Shown in pieces: positions 25,652 through 35,076 of a DNA stretch of 64,000 nucleotides. Position numbers and translations under genes: made by a program. How positions within the stretch are numbered: the stretch's first letter is position 1; each line of letters starts with the position of its first letter. The stretch spans positions 62,001 to 126,000 of the forward strand of contig CAVSZK010000005.1 in assembly GCA_963732415.1 (NCBI GenBank), read 5' to 3'. Origin of the DNA: RPQJ01 sp963732415 (GTDB lineage Bacteria; Pseudomonadota; Gammaproteobacteria; Steroidobacterales; Steroidobacteraceae). A model generated the notes under the pieces. The model was not told the origin of the DNA and searched no databases. It worked only from the letters and a program-made list of their open reading frames with translations.

Positions 25652-26793
25652 TTGGTCACCACCACTGGACTATCCGCACGCCAGTGCAGATAAACCCGCT
25701 CGTCCCAGGTGATGCGGTCGTCGGCATGGCGGTACACGTTCGGCTGCGTGACGCGCACGACCTTCCCGGAATCGAGCTTCAGCAGGTAGATGGACATGTC
25801 GCCCATGTAGGCAATATCGCGCACGACCGCGGACGCCCAGTTATCCGGCGTGTCCGGCTTTTCGCGCGAGACGTGGATCTTCTCCGGCCTGATGGCGGCC
25901 CACACCGTGGCGCCCGGGGCCGAACTCACGCCGTGATCCACGTAGATCGGGGCTTCGAGGTCGTCGCACTCGATGCGCACGTACGACGGCTCATCCTCGG
26001 TCAGGCGTCCCTCGAACGTGTTGACCGAACCGATGAACTCGGCGACGAACCGCGAACTCGGGTATTCGTAAATCTCGCTGGGCGTTCCCACCTGCACGAT
26101 GTCGCCGTGGTCCATCAGGCCGATCCGACTCGAGAGCGTCATAGCCTCTTCCTGGTCGTGGGTGACCACGACGAAAGTGACGCCAAGTGTCTCCTGGATG
26201 TTGATCAGTTCAAACTGCGTGTGCTCGCGCAGCTTCTTGTCGAGCGCCGCGAGCGGTTCGTCGAGCAACAGCAGCTTTGGCTTCTTGACCAGCGAGCGCG
26301 CGAGCGCCACCCGCTGCCGCTGGCCGCCTGAAAGCTGGTGAGGCTTGCGCTTGGCGAACTGCCCGAGCTTCACCATATCCAGCATCTCGCTGACGCGACG
26401 CGCAATCTCGGACCTGGAAATCCCTTCCTGGCGGAGGCCGAACGCCACGTTCTGTTCCACAGACATGTGGGGAAAGATCGCATAGGACTGGAACATCATG
26501 TTGACCGGCCGCTCGTACGGCGGGATGGCGGTCATGTCCACTCCGTCGATGAAGATGCGGCCCGCGGTCGGCCGCTCGAAGCCGGCCAGCATGCGCAGCA
26601 GCGTGGTCTTGCCGCAACCGGACGCCCCCAGGAGACAGAAGATCTCCTTCTTGTAGATGTCGAGCGTGATGTCGTCCACGGCGACGAAGTCGCCGAATTT
26701 CTTGGTGACCTTCTCGATCCTCACGTAGGGCTTCGCGTCCGGGTTGGCCCACGGTTCAAACTTCGGCTGGGTTTCGCGCGGTGAGGTTGCCAT
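25648..26793 (-). CDS. potG: Putrescine/spermidine ABC transporter ATPase
   Basis: 381 residues. Walker A GASGCGKTT, Q-loop at MFQSYAIFPH, signature LSGGQRQRVALARSL, Walker B LLLDEPLAALD and the His switch VTHDQEEA are complete. A C-terminal TOBE region follows. Length and gene order potF-potG-potH-potI match the putrescine-type PotFGHI system rather than PotABCD. A hairpin sits between potF and this gene. Confidence 0.94.
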   Translation of the reverse strand: MATSPRETQPKFEPWANPDAKPYVRIEKVTKKFGDFVAVDDITLDIYKKEIFCLLGASGCGKTTLLRMLAGFERPTAGRIFIDGVDMTAIPPYERPVNMMFQSYAIFPHMSVEQNVAFGLRQEGISRSEIARRVSEMLDMVKLGQFAKRKPHQLSGGQRQRVALARSLVKKPKLLLLDEPLAALDKKLREHTQFELINIQETLGVTFVVVTHDQEEAMTLSSRIGLMDHGDIVQVGTPSEIYEYPSSRFVAEFIGSVNTFEGRLTEDEPSYVRIECDDLEAPIYVDHGVSSAPGATVWAAIRPEKIHVSREKPDTPDNWASAVVRDIAYMGDMSIYLLKLDSGKVVRVTQPNVYRHADDRITWDERVYLHWRADSPVVVTK

Positions 26794-26879
26794 GGAGTCT
26801 CGGATCCGTGCGGGGGCCGTCAGGCCCGGTTATTGGTAATTGCTCTTGGGTTTTACGGTGACTGGCACGCGCACGACAC

Positions 26880-26912
26880 GGGGCGGACGGAGACATTCGC
26901 TCCGGCCGCCCC
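26880..26912. terminator. Strong hairpin between potF and potG
   Basis: GGGGCGGACGGAG (26880-26892) pairs with CTCCGGCCGCCCC (26900-26912) with one mismatch and a 7-base loop. It lies just downstream of potF on the minus strand, without an obvious U-run. Such hairpins after binding-protein genes often raise the level of the upstream mRNA relative to the permease genes. Confidence 0.65.
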
Positions 26913-26937
26913 GCTGGTGATCCATGCCTGTGGACGC

Positions 26938-28086
26938 CTACTTGCCGGTCATGAACCGCGTCCAGGTGCGGTTCAGCTCGCGCGTGAACTCCTGCGTATG
27001 GGCCAGGTTCGGGAACAGCTTGGCCATCGTCTCGGGCGGCGGATACACGCCCGGGTCGTCACGCACTGCGGAGTCGAGCAGCGGCACCGATGCGGCGTTG
27101 CCGTTCGCGTAGTGCACGAAGTTGGAGTTGGCCGCCGCAACCTCGGGCTTCATCATGAAGTTGATGAACGCGTGAGCGTTGTCCGGGTGCGGCGCATCGG
27201 CCGGGATCGCGTACATGTCGAACCAGATGACGGTACCGTCCGTCGGCACCGTCATGGCAATCTCGGGGCCGTTCTCGGCCTCCGCCGCACGTGACTTGGC
27301 GATCAGGATGTCACCGCTCCAGCCCATCACGACGCACAGTTCACCGGTTGCCAGGCCGTTGATGTACTCCGAGCTGTTGATCGTCCGAATGTACGGGCGA
27401 ATCTTCATCAGCACTTCTTCGGCAGCCTTGAGGTCGTCGAGGCTCTCGCTGTTCGGGTTACGGCCGAGGTAGGCGAGCACGACGGCGACGACTTCGTCCG
27501 GGGCATCCAGCACCGAGACTCCGCAGCCCTTGAACTTCGATACCTCGGCAGGATCAAAAATCAGCCTCCAGCTATCAACCGGGGCCTTGGGGTCGATCGC
27601 CATGACCTTCTTCACGTTGTAGCCGATCGCGTCAGTGCCCCACATGTGGTTGACCGCGTACTGGTTGCCCGGGTCATGGCGCCCCACGCGATCCAGGATT
27701 TCCTTGTCGAGGTACTGCCAGTTGGGCAGCTTGGAGCGATCGAGCTTCTGGAACACGCCCGCCTTGATCTGCAACTCGAGGAACGAGGCCGAGGGTACGA
27801 CAACGTCGTAGCCGGTGTTGCCGGCGAGCAGCTTGGTCTGCAGCACCTCGTTGTTGTCGAACACGTCGTAGTTGACCTTGATGCCGGTCTCCTTCGTGAA
27901 GGCCTCGAGCATCGCCGGGTCGATGTAGTCCGACCAGTTGTAGACGTTGACTACTTTCTCCTCGGCGGGAGCGGCAGCCGGAGCCGGCGAGGCGGCTGCT
28001 GGAGCCTGTTCTTCCTTTTTGCCGCAGCCAGCGAGCGCGATCGTTGCAGCCAGGCCGACGAGCCCGGCACGAATCGTGAATCTCAT
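26938..28086 (-). CDS. potF: Putrescine-binding lipoprotein of the ABC transporter
   Basis: 382 residues. Signal sequence ends LAGCGKKEE, so it is a lipoprotein rather than the free periplasmic form of E. coli. An Ala/Pro-rich linker (PAAASPAPAAAPAEE) precedes the bilobed domain with VNVYNWSDYIDP, YDVVVPS, MWGTDAIGYN and MGWSGDI, all PotD/PotF hallmarks; several of the Trp, Asp and Ser residues contact the polyamine. Start ATG 28086. A 129-base gap without clear terminator separates it from spuC upstream. Confidence 0.94.
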   Translation of the reverse strand: MRFTIRAGLVGLAATIALAGCGKKEEQAPAAASPAPAAAPAEEKVVNVYNWSDYIDPAMLEAFTKETGIKVNYDVFDNNEVLQTKLLAGNTGYDVVVPSASFLELQIKAGVFQKLDRSKLPNWQYLDKEILDRVGRHDPGNQYAVNHMWGTDAIGYNVKKVMAIDPKAPVDSWRLIFDPAEVSKFKGCGVSVLDAPDEVVAVVLAYLGRNPNSESLDDLKAAEEVLMKIRPYIRTINSSEYINGLATGELCVVMGWSGDILIAKSRAAEAENGPEIAMTVPTDGTVIWFDMYAIPADAPHPDNAHAFINFMMKPEVAAANSNFVHYANGNAASVPLLDSAVRDDPGVYPPPETMAKLFPNLAHTQEFTRELNRTWTRFMTGK

Positions 28087-28215
28087 GGTGGCACTACCTC
28101 TATGTTTAAGGTTACGAATTCACGACCCTTGGGCCGATCCCTTCGATGGTATGTATAACGCACCGGGCCTGCTCAGGACAAGGAACGGTCGGCGCGGCCC
28201 CGTGCCCGCGACGGA

Positions 28216-29613
28216 TTACAGCCGGCCCTCGGCACGACACCGCTCCAGGGTCAGGTCGAGGCAGCGCCAGGCCTTGTCGGCAAGCTCGTCGATCTGCTCG
28301 CGGCTGATCACCAGCGGCGGGGCGACGATCATGGTGTCGCGCACGGCCCGCATGATCAGGCCGTTCTGGAAGCAGAAGTCCCGGCAAATGGTCCCCACCT
28401 CGCCGCGATTGTCGAAAAAACGCCTGTCGCGCTTGCCGCGCACCAGCTCGAGAGCCCCGATCAGGCCGATCGAGCGCGCCTCGCCCACCAGCGGGTGCTC
28501 GCTGATCGCGCGCCACTTTTCAGCCAGGTAGGGTCCCGTCTCGTCGCGCGTGCGCGGGACCAGGTTCTCCTGCTGGATCAGGGACAGGTTCGCACTGGCC
28601 ACGGCGCAGGCTGCCGGGTGGCCGGAGTACGTGTAGCCGTGGGCGAACTCGCCGCCCTTTTCCACCAGCACGTCCGCGACCCGATCGCCGACCATGACCC
28701 CGCCGATCGGCAGGTACCCGGAGGACAGGCCCTTGGCGATGGTCATCAGGTCGGGCCGGATTCCGTAGAGATTGCTGCCGAACCAGTGCCCGGTCCGACC
28801 AAAACCGCAGATCACCTCGTCGGCAACCAGCAGGATCCCGTAGCGGTCACAGATACGCTGGATCTCCGGCCAGTAGGTGTCCGGGGGAATGATGACGCCG
28901 CCGGCGCCCTGGATGGGCTCGCCGATGAATGCCGCCACCCGGTCCGCGCCGAGTTCCTCGATCTTGCGTTCCAGCTCGCCCGCGACTTTCAGCCCGAACT
29001 CGGCGGGCGACAGGTCGCCGCCCTCCCCGTACCAGTAAGGCTGCGCGATGTGGACGATGTCAGGAATCGGCAGGCCGCCCTGCTCGTGCATGAACGCCAT
29101 GCCGCCGAGGCTCGCCCCCGCCATGGTGCTGCCGTGGTAGGCGTTCTGCCGGCTGATGATTACCTTGCGCCCGGGCTTTCCCATCAGGTCCCAGTAACGT
29201 CGGACCAGCCGCACGACGGTGTCATTGCCCTCGGACCCCGAACCGGTGAAGAACACCCGGTTGAACTGCGGCGGGGTGAGTTCCACCAGCTGCCTGGCGA
29301 GCTCGATCGCTGGCGGGTGAGCCGTCTGGAAGAAGCTGTTGTAGTAGGGCAACTCCAGCATCTGCCGATACGCTGCCTCGGCCAGCTCGCGCCGGCCGTA
29401 ACCCACGTTGACGCACCACAGGCCCGCCATTCCGTCGAGGATGCGGTTGCCCTCGGAATCGTAGAGGTACACGCCCTCCGCCTTGACGATCACCCGCGAA
29501 CCCCGGGCGTGCAGCGCCTTGTAGTCGGTGAACGGGTGCAGGTAGTGCCGGCGATCGAGTTCCTGCCAGGCGGCGGTGCTGCGGTCGGCGATGCCGGGGG
29601 TGGGTGTCGTCAT
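28216..29613 (-). CDS. spuC: Putrescine (polyamine)-pyruvate aminotransferase, class III
   Basis: 465 residues. Class III PLP transaminase: DGMAGLWCVNVGYGR, FFTGSGSEGNDTV, AYHGSTMAGASLGG, GEPIQGAGGVIIPP, LLVADEVICGFGRTG and the PLP lysine in MTIAKGLSSGYLPIGG. These match SpuC of Pseudomonas, which converts putrescine to 4-aminobutanal. It lies between a glutamylpolyamine synthetase gene and the pot transport genes on the same strand. This gives a direct transamination route beside the gamma-glutamyl route. Confidence 0.9.
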   Translation of the reverse strand: MTTPTPGIADRSTAAWQELDRRHYLHPFTDYKALHARGSRVIVKAEGVYLYDSEGNRILDGMAGLWCVNVGYGRRELAEAAYRQMLELPYYNSFFQTAHPPAIELARQLVELTPPQFNRVFFTGSGSEGNDTVVRLVRRYWDLMGKPGRKVIISRQNAYHGSTMAGASLGGMAFMHEQGGLPIPDIVHIAQPYWYGEGGDLSPAEFGLKVAGELERKIEELGADRVAAFIGEPIQGAGGVIIPPDTYWPEIQRICDRYGILLVADEVICGFGRTGHWFGSNLYGIRPDLMTIAKGLSSGYLPIGGVMVGDRVADVLVEKGGEFAHGYTYSGHPAACAVASANLSLIQQENLVPRTRDETGPYLAEKWRAISEHPLVGEARSIGLIGALELVRGKRDRRFFDNRGEVGTICRDFCFQNGLIMRAVRDTMIVAPPLVISREQIDELADKAWRCLDLTLERCRAEGRL

Positions 29614-29673
29614 ACAGGTTGTCGCTGCTGGCTGGATGGCGGTAAATTCTGACGGGTCGGCTTCGACGTGGGG

Positions 29674-31011
29674 CTACACGTTCAGCAACAGGTGCTCCCG
29701 CTCCCAGGAACTGATCACCTGCAGGAACGTGTCGTGCTCGCTCTCCTTGACCGCCGTGTAGGCCAGCACGAAGCGCTCGCCGAGCAGGTCGATCAACTGC
29801 CGGGAACCGCGCAGCATTCGCACCGACTCCTCGAGGCTGCGCGGCAGCCCGAACGGCAGGTCGTAGGCACTTCCGTTGACAGGCTCTGTCGGCTTCAGGC
29901 CTTCGAGCATGCCGAGGTACCCGCAGGCGAGCGATGCCGCGATCGCGAGGTAGGGATTTGCGTCGGCGCCGCCGAGACGGTTCTCGACCCTGCGGTTCTC
30001 GGCATTCGAGATCGGCACGCGCAGGCCCGCGGTGCGGTTGTCGTAGCCCCACTGCGTGTTGATGGGCGCGAGGTGCCGCAGGATGATGCGCCGGAACGCA
30101 TTCACGTTCGGTGCGAACAGGCACATCGCCGAGGGCAGGTATTTCTGCAAGCCGGCGATGTGCGCGAAGAACAGCTGGCTCGGGTTGCCATCCTTGTCGC
30201 TGAACACGTTCTTGCCGGTCTTCGAGTCCACCACGCTCTGGTGGATGTGCATCGCACTGCCGGGCTCGCGGGCCATCGGTTTCGACATGAACGTGGCGTA
30301 CATCTTGTGGCGGAATGCCGCTTCTCGCGCCGTGCGCTTGAACATGAACACCTGGTCCGCCAGCGACATCGCGTCGCCGTGGATCAGGTTGATCTCCATC
30401 TGCGCGGCGCCGTCCTCGTGGATCAGCGTGTCGATCTCGATCTCCTGCGCCTCGCAGAAGGCGTAGATGTCGTCGAACAGCGGGTCGAACTCGTTCACCG
30501 CCGCGATGCTGTAGGACTGGCGACCGACTTCCGGGCGGCCCGAGCGTCCGATCGGCGGTTTCAAAGGGTAGTCGGCGTCGATGTTCGGCTCGACCAGGTA
30601 GAACTCGAGTTCGGGCGCGACGATCGGCTTCCAGCCCTTCTGGGCGTAGAGGTCCAGGATGTGCCGGAGCACGTAGCGCGGCGCCATCGTGACCGGGCGG
30701 CCGTCGTGGTAAAAGCTGTCGTGGATGACCTGTGCGGTGGGTTCGGGGGCCCACGGCACCACGCGCGTCGTGGCCGGGTCGCCCTTGAGCACGATGTCGA
30801 TCTCCGACGGGCTGATCGCTCGGTCGTCCTCCGGGTATTCGCCGGTGACTGTCTGCAGGAAGATGCTCTCGGGCATGCGCATGCCCTCGTCTTCCGCGAA
30901 TTTCACGGCCGGCATCACCTTGCCGCGTGCGATGCCCGCCATGTCCGGGACGATGGCCTCGACCTCGGAAATGCCGTGTTCCTTGAAGAATTGCTGGATT
31001 GGCGTACTCAT
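29674..31011 (-). CDS. puuA: Gamma-glutamylputrescine synthetase (glutamine-synthetase family), copy 1
   Basis: 445 residues from ATG 31011, chosen for the AAGGAAG site upstream and the ATGA overlap with puuD; the longer frame to 31110 has no such support. GS-family motifs: PELEFYLVEPN and QMEINLIHGD (metal ligands), GSAMHIHQSV (ATP/metal), NAFRRI and NRRVENRLGGADANPYL. PuuA ligates glutamate to putrescine at the cost of ATP. The operon partners puuD, spuC and potFGHI support a polyamine substrate. A second family member is divergent at 32007. Confidence 0.9.
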   Translation of the reverse strand: MSTPIQQFFKEHGISEVEAIVPDMAGIARGKVMPAVKFAEDEGMRMPESIFLQTVTGEYPEDDRAISPSEIDIVLKGDPATTRVVPWAPEPTAQVIHDSFYHDGRPVTMAPRYVLRHILDLYAQKGWKPIVAPELEFYLVEPNIDADYPLKPPIGRSGRPEVGRQSYSIAAVNEFDPLFDDIYAFCEAQEIEIDTLIHEDGAAQMEINLIHGDAMSLADQVFMFKRTAREAAFRHKMYATFMSKPMAREPGSAMHIHQSVVDSKTGKNVFSDKDGNPSQLFFAHIAGLQKYLPSAMCLFAPNVNAFRRIILRHLAPINTQWGYDNRTAGLRVPISNAENRRVENRLGGADANPYLAIAASLACGYLGMLEGLKPTEPVNGSAYDLPFGLPRSLEESVRMLRGSRQLIDLLGERFVLAYTAVKESEHDTFLQVISSWEREHLLLNV

Positions 31012-31769
31012 GATCGACTTCCTTTTGCGTGCGCCCTTGCCGCCCGGCCAAAGGCGGCGAACAGGGCCCGCGAGAATGGGTTCTTGATTACCTGCCACTC
31101 GGGGTGCCACTGCACCGCGAGCGCGAATCCGGGAGACGAGCGCACGCTGAATCCCTCGATGAGGCCGTCCGGGGCGCGCGCCTCGACCTCGAGGCCGAGT
31201 CCCAGCCGCTCGACTCCCTGCGCGTGCAGCGAATTCACCATGACCCGGTCGGCACCTGCCAGCCGGTGCAGGATTCCGCCCTGCACCAGCTCGACCTCAT
31301 GCGCCGGCGCGTACTGCACCTCGAGCGGCGCGCTCTTGTCCTCACGGTGGTCACGCATCCCGGGCTGCTCCTGCACCTTCTGCCAGAGCGAACCGCCGTA
31401 GACGACATTCATCTCCTGGAATCCCCGGCAGATTGCAAACAGTGGCATGCCGGATTCCACGACCCGCGGGATCATCGGCAGCGTGGTCGCATCGCGGTGC
31501 GGGTCGTGCATGGTTCCCGCCTCGCTCGCGGTGCCCGCGTAGTGATGCGGCTCGACGTTCGACGGGCTGCCGGTGAGCAGAATGCCGTCCACGCCCGCAA
31601 GGACCGCGTCGAGGTCCACATCATCACCGAGCGCGGGAATCAGCACGGGCACCGCATCGGCCGCATCTGCGACTGCGCGAACGTACTTCTCACCCACGCA
31701 GTGAAAAGGATGCGGCCCGAGGATTCGGCGATCCGCGGGAATGCCGATCAGTGGTTTGCGCTCAGCCAC
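31008..31769 (-). CDS. puuD: Gamma-glutamyl-GABA hydrolase (class I glutamine amidotransferase fold)
   Basis: 253 residues from GTG 31769, which matches the E. coli PuuD length of 254; upstream codons to 31913 are excluded as they enter the promoter. Motifs: PLIGIPADRR, GILLTGSPSNVEP, nucleophile Cys in FAICRGFQEMNV, and the His-Glu pair in QWHPEWQ. PuuD cleaves gamma-glutamyl-GABA to glutamate and GABA. Its stop overlaps puuA. First gene of the minus-strand polyamine run. Confidence 0.92.
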   Translation of the reverse strand: MAERKPLIGIPADRRILGPHPFHCVGEKYVRAVADAADAVPVLIPALGDDVDLDAVLAGVDGILLTGSPSNVEPHHYAGTASEAGTMHDPHRDATTLPMIPRVVESGMPLFAICRGFQEMNVVYGGSLWQKVQEQPGMRDHREDKSAPLEVQYAPAHEVELVQGGILHRLAGADRVMVNSLHAQGVERLGLGLEVEARAPDGLIEGFSVRSSPGFALAVQWHPEWQVIKNPFSRALFAAFGRAARAHAKGSRS

Positions 31770-32006
31770 GTTTAAGATCCTAGACAGCCCGAACCGGACC
31801 GCCAGTCGAGTGCGACTCAGATTAAACCATAGGCCCGGGGTGGCCGTCGCCGAGCACCGCAAAATATCCGCCAATAACCGGCCCGAACGGGCGGTTACGC
31901 ACCTGTTTCGCACCGGCGGACCGCTTGCCGGCCTGGCCTGCCTGAGGCTATGCTCGGCCGCGACGCGCGATTAAACCGTCGCTAAATCCTAAACAACGGG
32001 TGTCAC
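31770..32006. promoter_or_regulatory. Divergent intergenic region between puuD and the second puuA
   Basis: 237 bases separating divergent polyamine genes, so promoters for both strands should lie here. It contains the direct repeat GATTAAACC at 31820-31828 and 31969-31977, 149 bases apart. Whether PuuR binds here is unknown; I could not find a confident match to the E. coli PuuR operator. Confidence 0.4.
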
Positions 32007-33377
32007 ATGCCGCAGTTCGCGGATTACGAGCAGGCGCGCGCCTGGCTTGCGCACCACCCGCAGGTGCGTGCCGTCGACCTGCTGCTCCCCGACCAGATGG
32101 GCATCCCGCGCGGCAAGCGCGTGTCGGTGGACGAACTCGAAGGCATTCACGGTGACGGGTTGCTGCTTCCCGCGTCGATGTTCGCACTCGATGTACTCGG
32201 CGGAACCGTGCAGGCCACCGGCCTCGGCTTCGACGAGGGCGATGCCGACCGCGTCTGCCTGCCGGTGCCCGGTTCGCTTGCGACCGTGCCCTGGCTCGGC
32301 GACGAGGTCGCGCAGATGCAGGTCGCCATGTACGAGCACGACCGCACTCCGTTCTACGGCGACCCACGCCACGCGCTCGCGCGGGTCGCTACGCGCTTCC
32401 GCGACATGGGGCTTCGTCCGGTCGTGGCCGTCGAGCTAGAGTTCTTCTTCGTGGACCGCGAGCGCACGCCAGATGGCCGTGCCCAGCCACCCCGCCAGCC
32501 GCTGACCGGGCGGAGGGAACACAAGACGCAGATCAACTCGATGGCGGAACTGGACCAGTACTCCGCGGTATTGTCCGCGATCGATGCGGCAGCCCGGGCG
32601 CAGGAGCTTCCGACGGGCACGGTGCTCGCCGAATACGGCCCCGGCCAGTTCGAGGTCAACCTGCACCACGTCGACGACGTGCTGCTGGCCTGCGACCATG
32701 CGATCCGCCTGAAGCGCCTGATCAAGGGTGTCGCGCTGCAGCATGGGATGGAAGCGACCTTCATGCCGAAGCCCTACCGCGACCACGTGGGCAGCGGCGC
32801 GCACCTGCACGTGAGCCTGGTGGACGCGGGCGGTCGCAACATCTTTGCCGCCGACAGCCCGGCCGGCAGTCCGGCGCTGGCGCATGCCATCGGAGGGCTC
32901 GCAGCCACAATCAATGACGCGATGGCGGTCTGTGCACCCACAGCGAACTCGTACCGCCGTTTCCAGGCCGAGGCCTACGTGCCGCTCAACCCAAGCTGGT
33001 CGGTCAACAACCGCGGTGTCGCCTTCCGCGTGCCGCACGGCCCGCCTGCAAGTCGCCGCGTCGAACACCGCGTCGCCGGCGCGGACGCGAATCCCTACCT
33101 GCTTGCGGCGATGGTGCTGGCCGGGATGCACCTCGGCCTCACGAAGAAACTCGACCCCGGCCCGGTCGTTTCCGGCAACGCCTATCGCGACGCCACGCCG
33201 ACGATACCGCTCAGCTGGCCGGAAGCACTCACAGCGTTTGAGCGCAGTTCGTTCGCCCGCGAATACCTCGGCGAGAAATTCGCCGGTCTTTACGCGCAGA
33301 CACGCCGCGGCGAATTGCAGGACTTCCAGTCATACGTGTCGCCGCTCGAGTATTCCTGGTACCTGACCACGAGCTGA
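32007..33377 (+). CDS. Gamma-glutamylpolyamine synthetase (glutamine-synthetase family), copy 2
   Basis: 456 residues. GS-family landmarks: LLLPDQMGIPRGKR at the N-terminus, VELEFFFVDRER, GQFEVNLHHVDD, GSGAHLHVSLVD, NSYRRFQAEAY and the variant RVPHGPPASRRVEHR followed by VAGADANPYLL. The same NPYL ending is present in copy 1, where the preceding loop reads PISNAENRRVENR. The puuB gene begins three bases after its stop, which points to a glutamyl-polyamine product for oxidation. The different active-site loop suggests a different amine, such as spermidine or a diamine. Confidence 0.88.
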   Translation: MPQFADYEQARAWLAHHPQVRAVDLLLPDQMGIPRGKRVSVDELEGIHGDGLLLPASMFALDVLGGTVQATGLGFDEGDADRVCLPVPGSLATVPWLGDEVAQMQVAMYEHDRTPFYGDPRHALARVATRFRDMGLRPVVAVELEFFFVDRERTPDGRAQPPRQPLTGRREHKTQINSMAELDQYSAVLSAIDAAARAQELPTGTVLAEYGPGQFEVNLHHVDDVLLACDHAIRLKRLIKGVALQHGMEATFMPKPYRDHVGSGAHLHVSLVDAGGRNIFAADSPAGSPALAHAIGGLAATINDAMAVCAPTANSYRRFQAEAYVPLNPSWSVNNRGVAFRVPHGPPASRRVEHRVAGADANPYLLAAMVLAGMHLGLTKKLDPGPVVSGNAYRDATPTIPLSWPEALTAFERSSFAREYLGEKFAGLYAQTRRGELQDFQSYVSPLEYSWYLTTS

Positions 33378-33380
33378 GCC

Positions 33381-34655
33381 ATGGAACACGTTCGCTCGTA
33401 CTACGCCGCATCCGCCAACCCTGCCCCGTTGCGGGAGCCGCTGCGCGGCGATGTGTCGGCGGACGTCTGCGTGGTGGGCGGCGGCATCGCCGGCTGCTCG
33501 ACCGCGCTGCACCTCGCCGAGCGCGGATACCGTGTGGTGCTGCTGGAGGGCAGGCGGATCGGCTGGGGCGCGTCCGGGCGCAGCGGCGGCCAGGCCATCT
33601 TCGGATTCGCGGCCGGCCAGGACAAGCTCGTAGCCGCGGTCGGCCGCGAAACCGCGCGGCGCATGTTCGACGTCTCGGTGGAGGCACTCGACGTCCTGAA
33701 GGAGCGCGTCGCCCGGCACGCGATCGACTGCGACCTGAACTTCGGCCAGGTCCATGCCGCGATCAAGCCGCGGCATGAGACCGAACTCAAGGCCTGGCGC
33801 GAGGAGCTGGAGCGAGAATATGACTACACCTCGCTCACCTGGCTCGACCGGCGGGAGATCGGCCAGATGCTGGCGACCCGGCGCTACATCGGCGGCCTGC
33901 ACGATTCGCGCAGCGGGCACCTGCATCCGCTCAACTACACGCTCGGCCTCGCGAGCGCATGCGAGGCGGCCGGTGTCCAGGTCTTCGACGGCAGCCAGGT
34001 CACGCGGATCGAGCACGGCGACACGGTAACCTTGGCGACGGCCGGCGGGTCGGTGCGAGCGAAGCACGTCGCGCTGTGCTGCAACGCCTACGTCGACGAG
34101 CGGGTGTCGGCGAAGCTCAAGGCGCGGATCATGCCCGTCGGCACCTATATCGTCGCCACGGAACCGCTGGGCGAAGCACGGATGAAGGCGCTGATGCGCG
34201 ACAACGTCGCCGTCACCGACATCAACTGGGTGCTGGACTACTTCCGCCGTTCCGCGGACCACCGGCTTCTGTTCGGCGGGCGAGTGAGCTATTCCGGCCT
34301 CCAGCGCGCCTACACGCAGCGCGCAACCCGGGCGCGGATGCTGTCCGTATTCCCGCAGCTTGCCGACGTCGGCGTCGCGTACTCGTGGGGCGGCTACGTC
34401 GACATCACGATGAGCCGTGCACCGGATTTCGGGCGGCTGGCGCCGAACGTCTATTACCTGCAGGGGTTCTCGGGCCACGGCATCGCGCTCACCGGCATGG
34501 CGGGCCGGCTGGTCGCGGAGGCGATCGCCGGCCAGGCCGAGCGCTTCGACATGTTCTCCAAGCTCGAACACCGCGATTTCCCGGGCGGGCCGGCGCTGCG
34601 CACGCCCGCGCTGGTGCTGGCGATGCTGTGGTTCCGGCTGAAGGACCTGCTGTGA
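33381..34655 (+). CDS. puuB: Gamma-glutamylputrescine oxidoreductase (FAD, DAO family)
   Basis: 424 residues, near PuuB length. Dinucleotide-binding motif VCVVGGGIAGCSTALHLAERG, with E near the end of strand 2, then GWGASGRSGGQ (FAD-contact loop typical of PuuB/OrdL). C-terminal FAD loop QGFSGHGIALTGMAG. It oxidises gamma-glutamylputrescine to the aldehyde, releasing ammonia and hydrogen peroxide. PuuC further along the cluster would then oxidise the aldehyde. Start three bases after the upstream gene. Confidence 0.92.
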   Translation: MEHVRSYYAASANPAPLREPLRGDVSADVCVVGGGIAGCSTALHLAERGYRVVLLEGRRIGWGASGRSGGQAIFGFAAGQDKLVAAVGRETARRMFDVSVEALDVLKERVARHAIDCDLNFGQVHAAIKPRHETELKAWREELEREYDYTSLTWLDRREIGQMLATRRYIGGLHDSRSGHLHPLNYTLGLASACEAAGVQVFDGSQVTRIEHGDTVTLATAGGSVRAKHVALCCNAYVDERVSAKLKARIMPVGTYIVATEPLGEARMKALMRDNVAVTDINWVLDYFRRSADHRLLFGGRVSYSGLQRAYTQRATRARMLSVFPQLADVGVAYSWGGYVDITMSRAPDFGRLAPNVYYLQGFSGHGIALTGMAGRLVAEAIAGQAERFDMFSKLEHRDFPGGPALRTPALVLAMLWFRLKDLL

Positions 34656-34679
34656 CGAGAGCGGTGGACGACTAGCGGC

Positions 34680-34700
34680 TGGCGGCTGGCAAGCCCGCCA
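34680..34700. terminator. Small hairpin between convergent puuB and queD
   Basis: TGGCGG (34680-34685) pairs with CCGCCA (34695-34700) in the 46-base gap between convergent stops. No U-tract; a weak bidirectional terminator is possible. Confidence 0.4.
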
Positions 34701-34701
34701 A

Positions 34702-35076
34702 TCACGAATCGCCTCCCCGGTAGCTCGCCCCGCTGGTGCAGGTCTCGTGCACCACGACACGCGACAGCTGTGGCAGGGCCGGCTCAAGCTCACGCCAGAT
34801 CCACCGCGCCAGGTTCTCGCTGGTCGGGTTCTCGAGCCCGGGCACGTCGTTGAGGTACCGGTGGTCGAGTTGCTGGAACAGCGGGTCGAACGCGGCCTTG
34901 ACGTCGGCAAAGTCCATCACCCAGCCGAGCCGGTCATCGACCGGGCCGCTGACGTGGATCTCCACGCGAAACGAGTGGCCGTGAACACGGGCACACTTGT
35001 GCCCTTCCGGCACGTTCGGCAGCCGGTGTGCGCTCTCGAGCGTAAATGTCTTGAAGATTTCCACGGGATCGCTCAC
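34702..35076 (-). CDS. queD: 6-carboxy-5,6,7,8-tetrahydropterin synthase (QueD family)
   Basis: 124 residues. Zinc ligands in SAHRL and VHGHSFRVEIH, catalytic Cys in KCARVHGH, and the C-terminal VVVHETCTSGASY motif with a conserved His-Glu pair. QueD turns 7,8-dihydroneopterin triphosphate into the queuosine precursor. Its ATG overlaps the rlmKL stop by four bases, linking a tRNA-modification gene with an rRNA-modification gene. No other queuosine gene is in the window. Confidence 0.92.
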   Translation of the reverse strand: MSDPVEIFKTFTLESAHRLPNVPEGHKCARVHGHSFRVEIHVSGPVDDRLGWVMDFADVKAAFDPLFQQLDHRYLNDVPGLENPTSENLARWIWRELEPALPQLSRVVVHETCTSGASYRGGDS

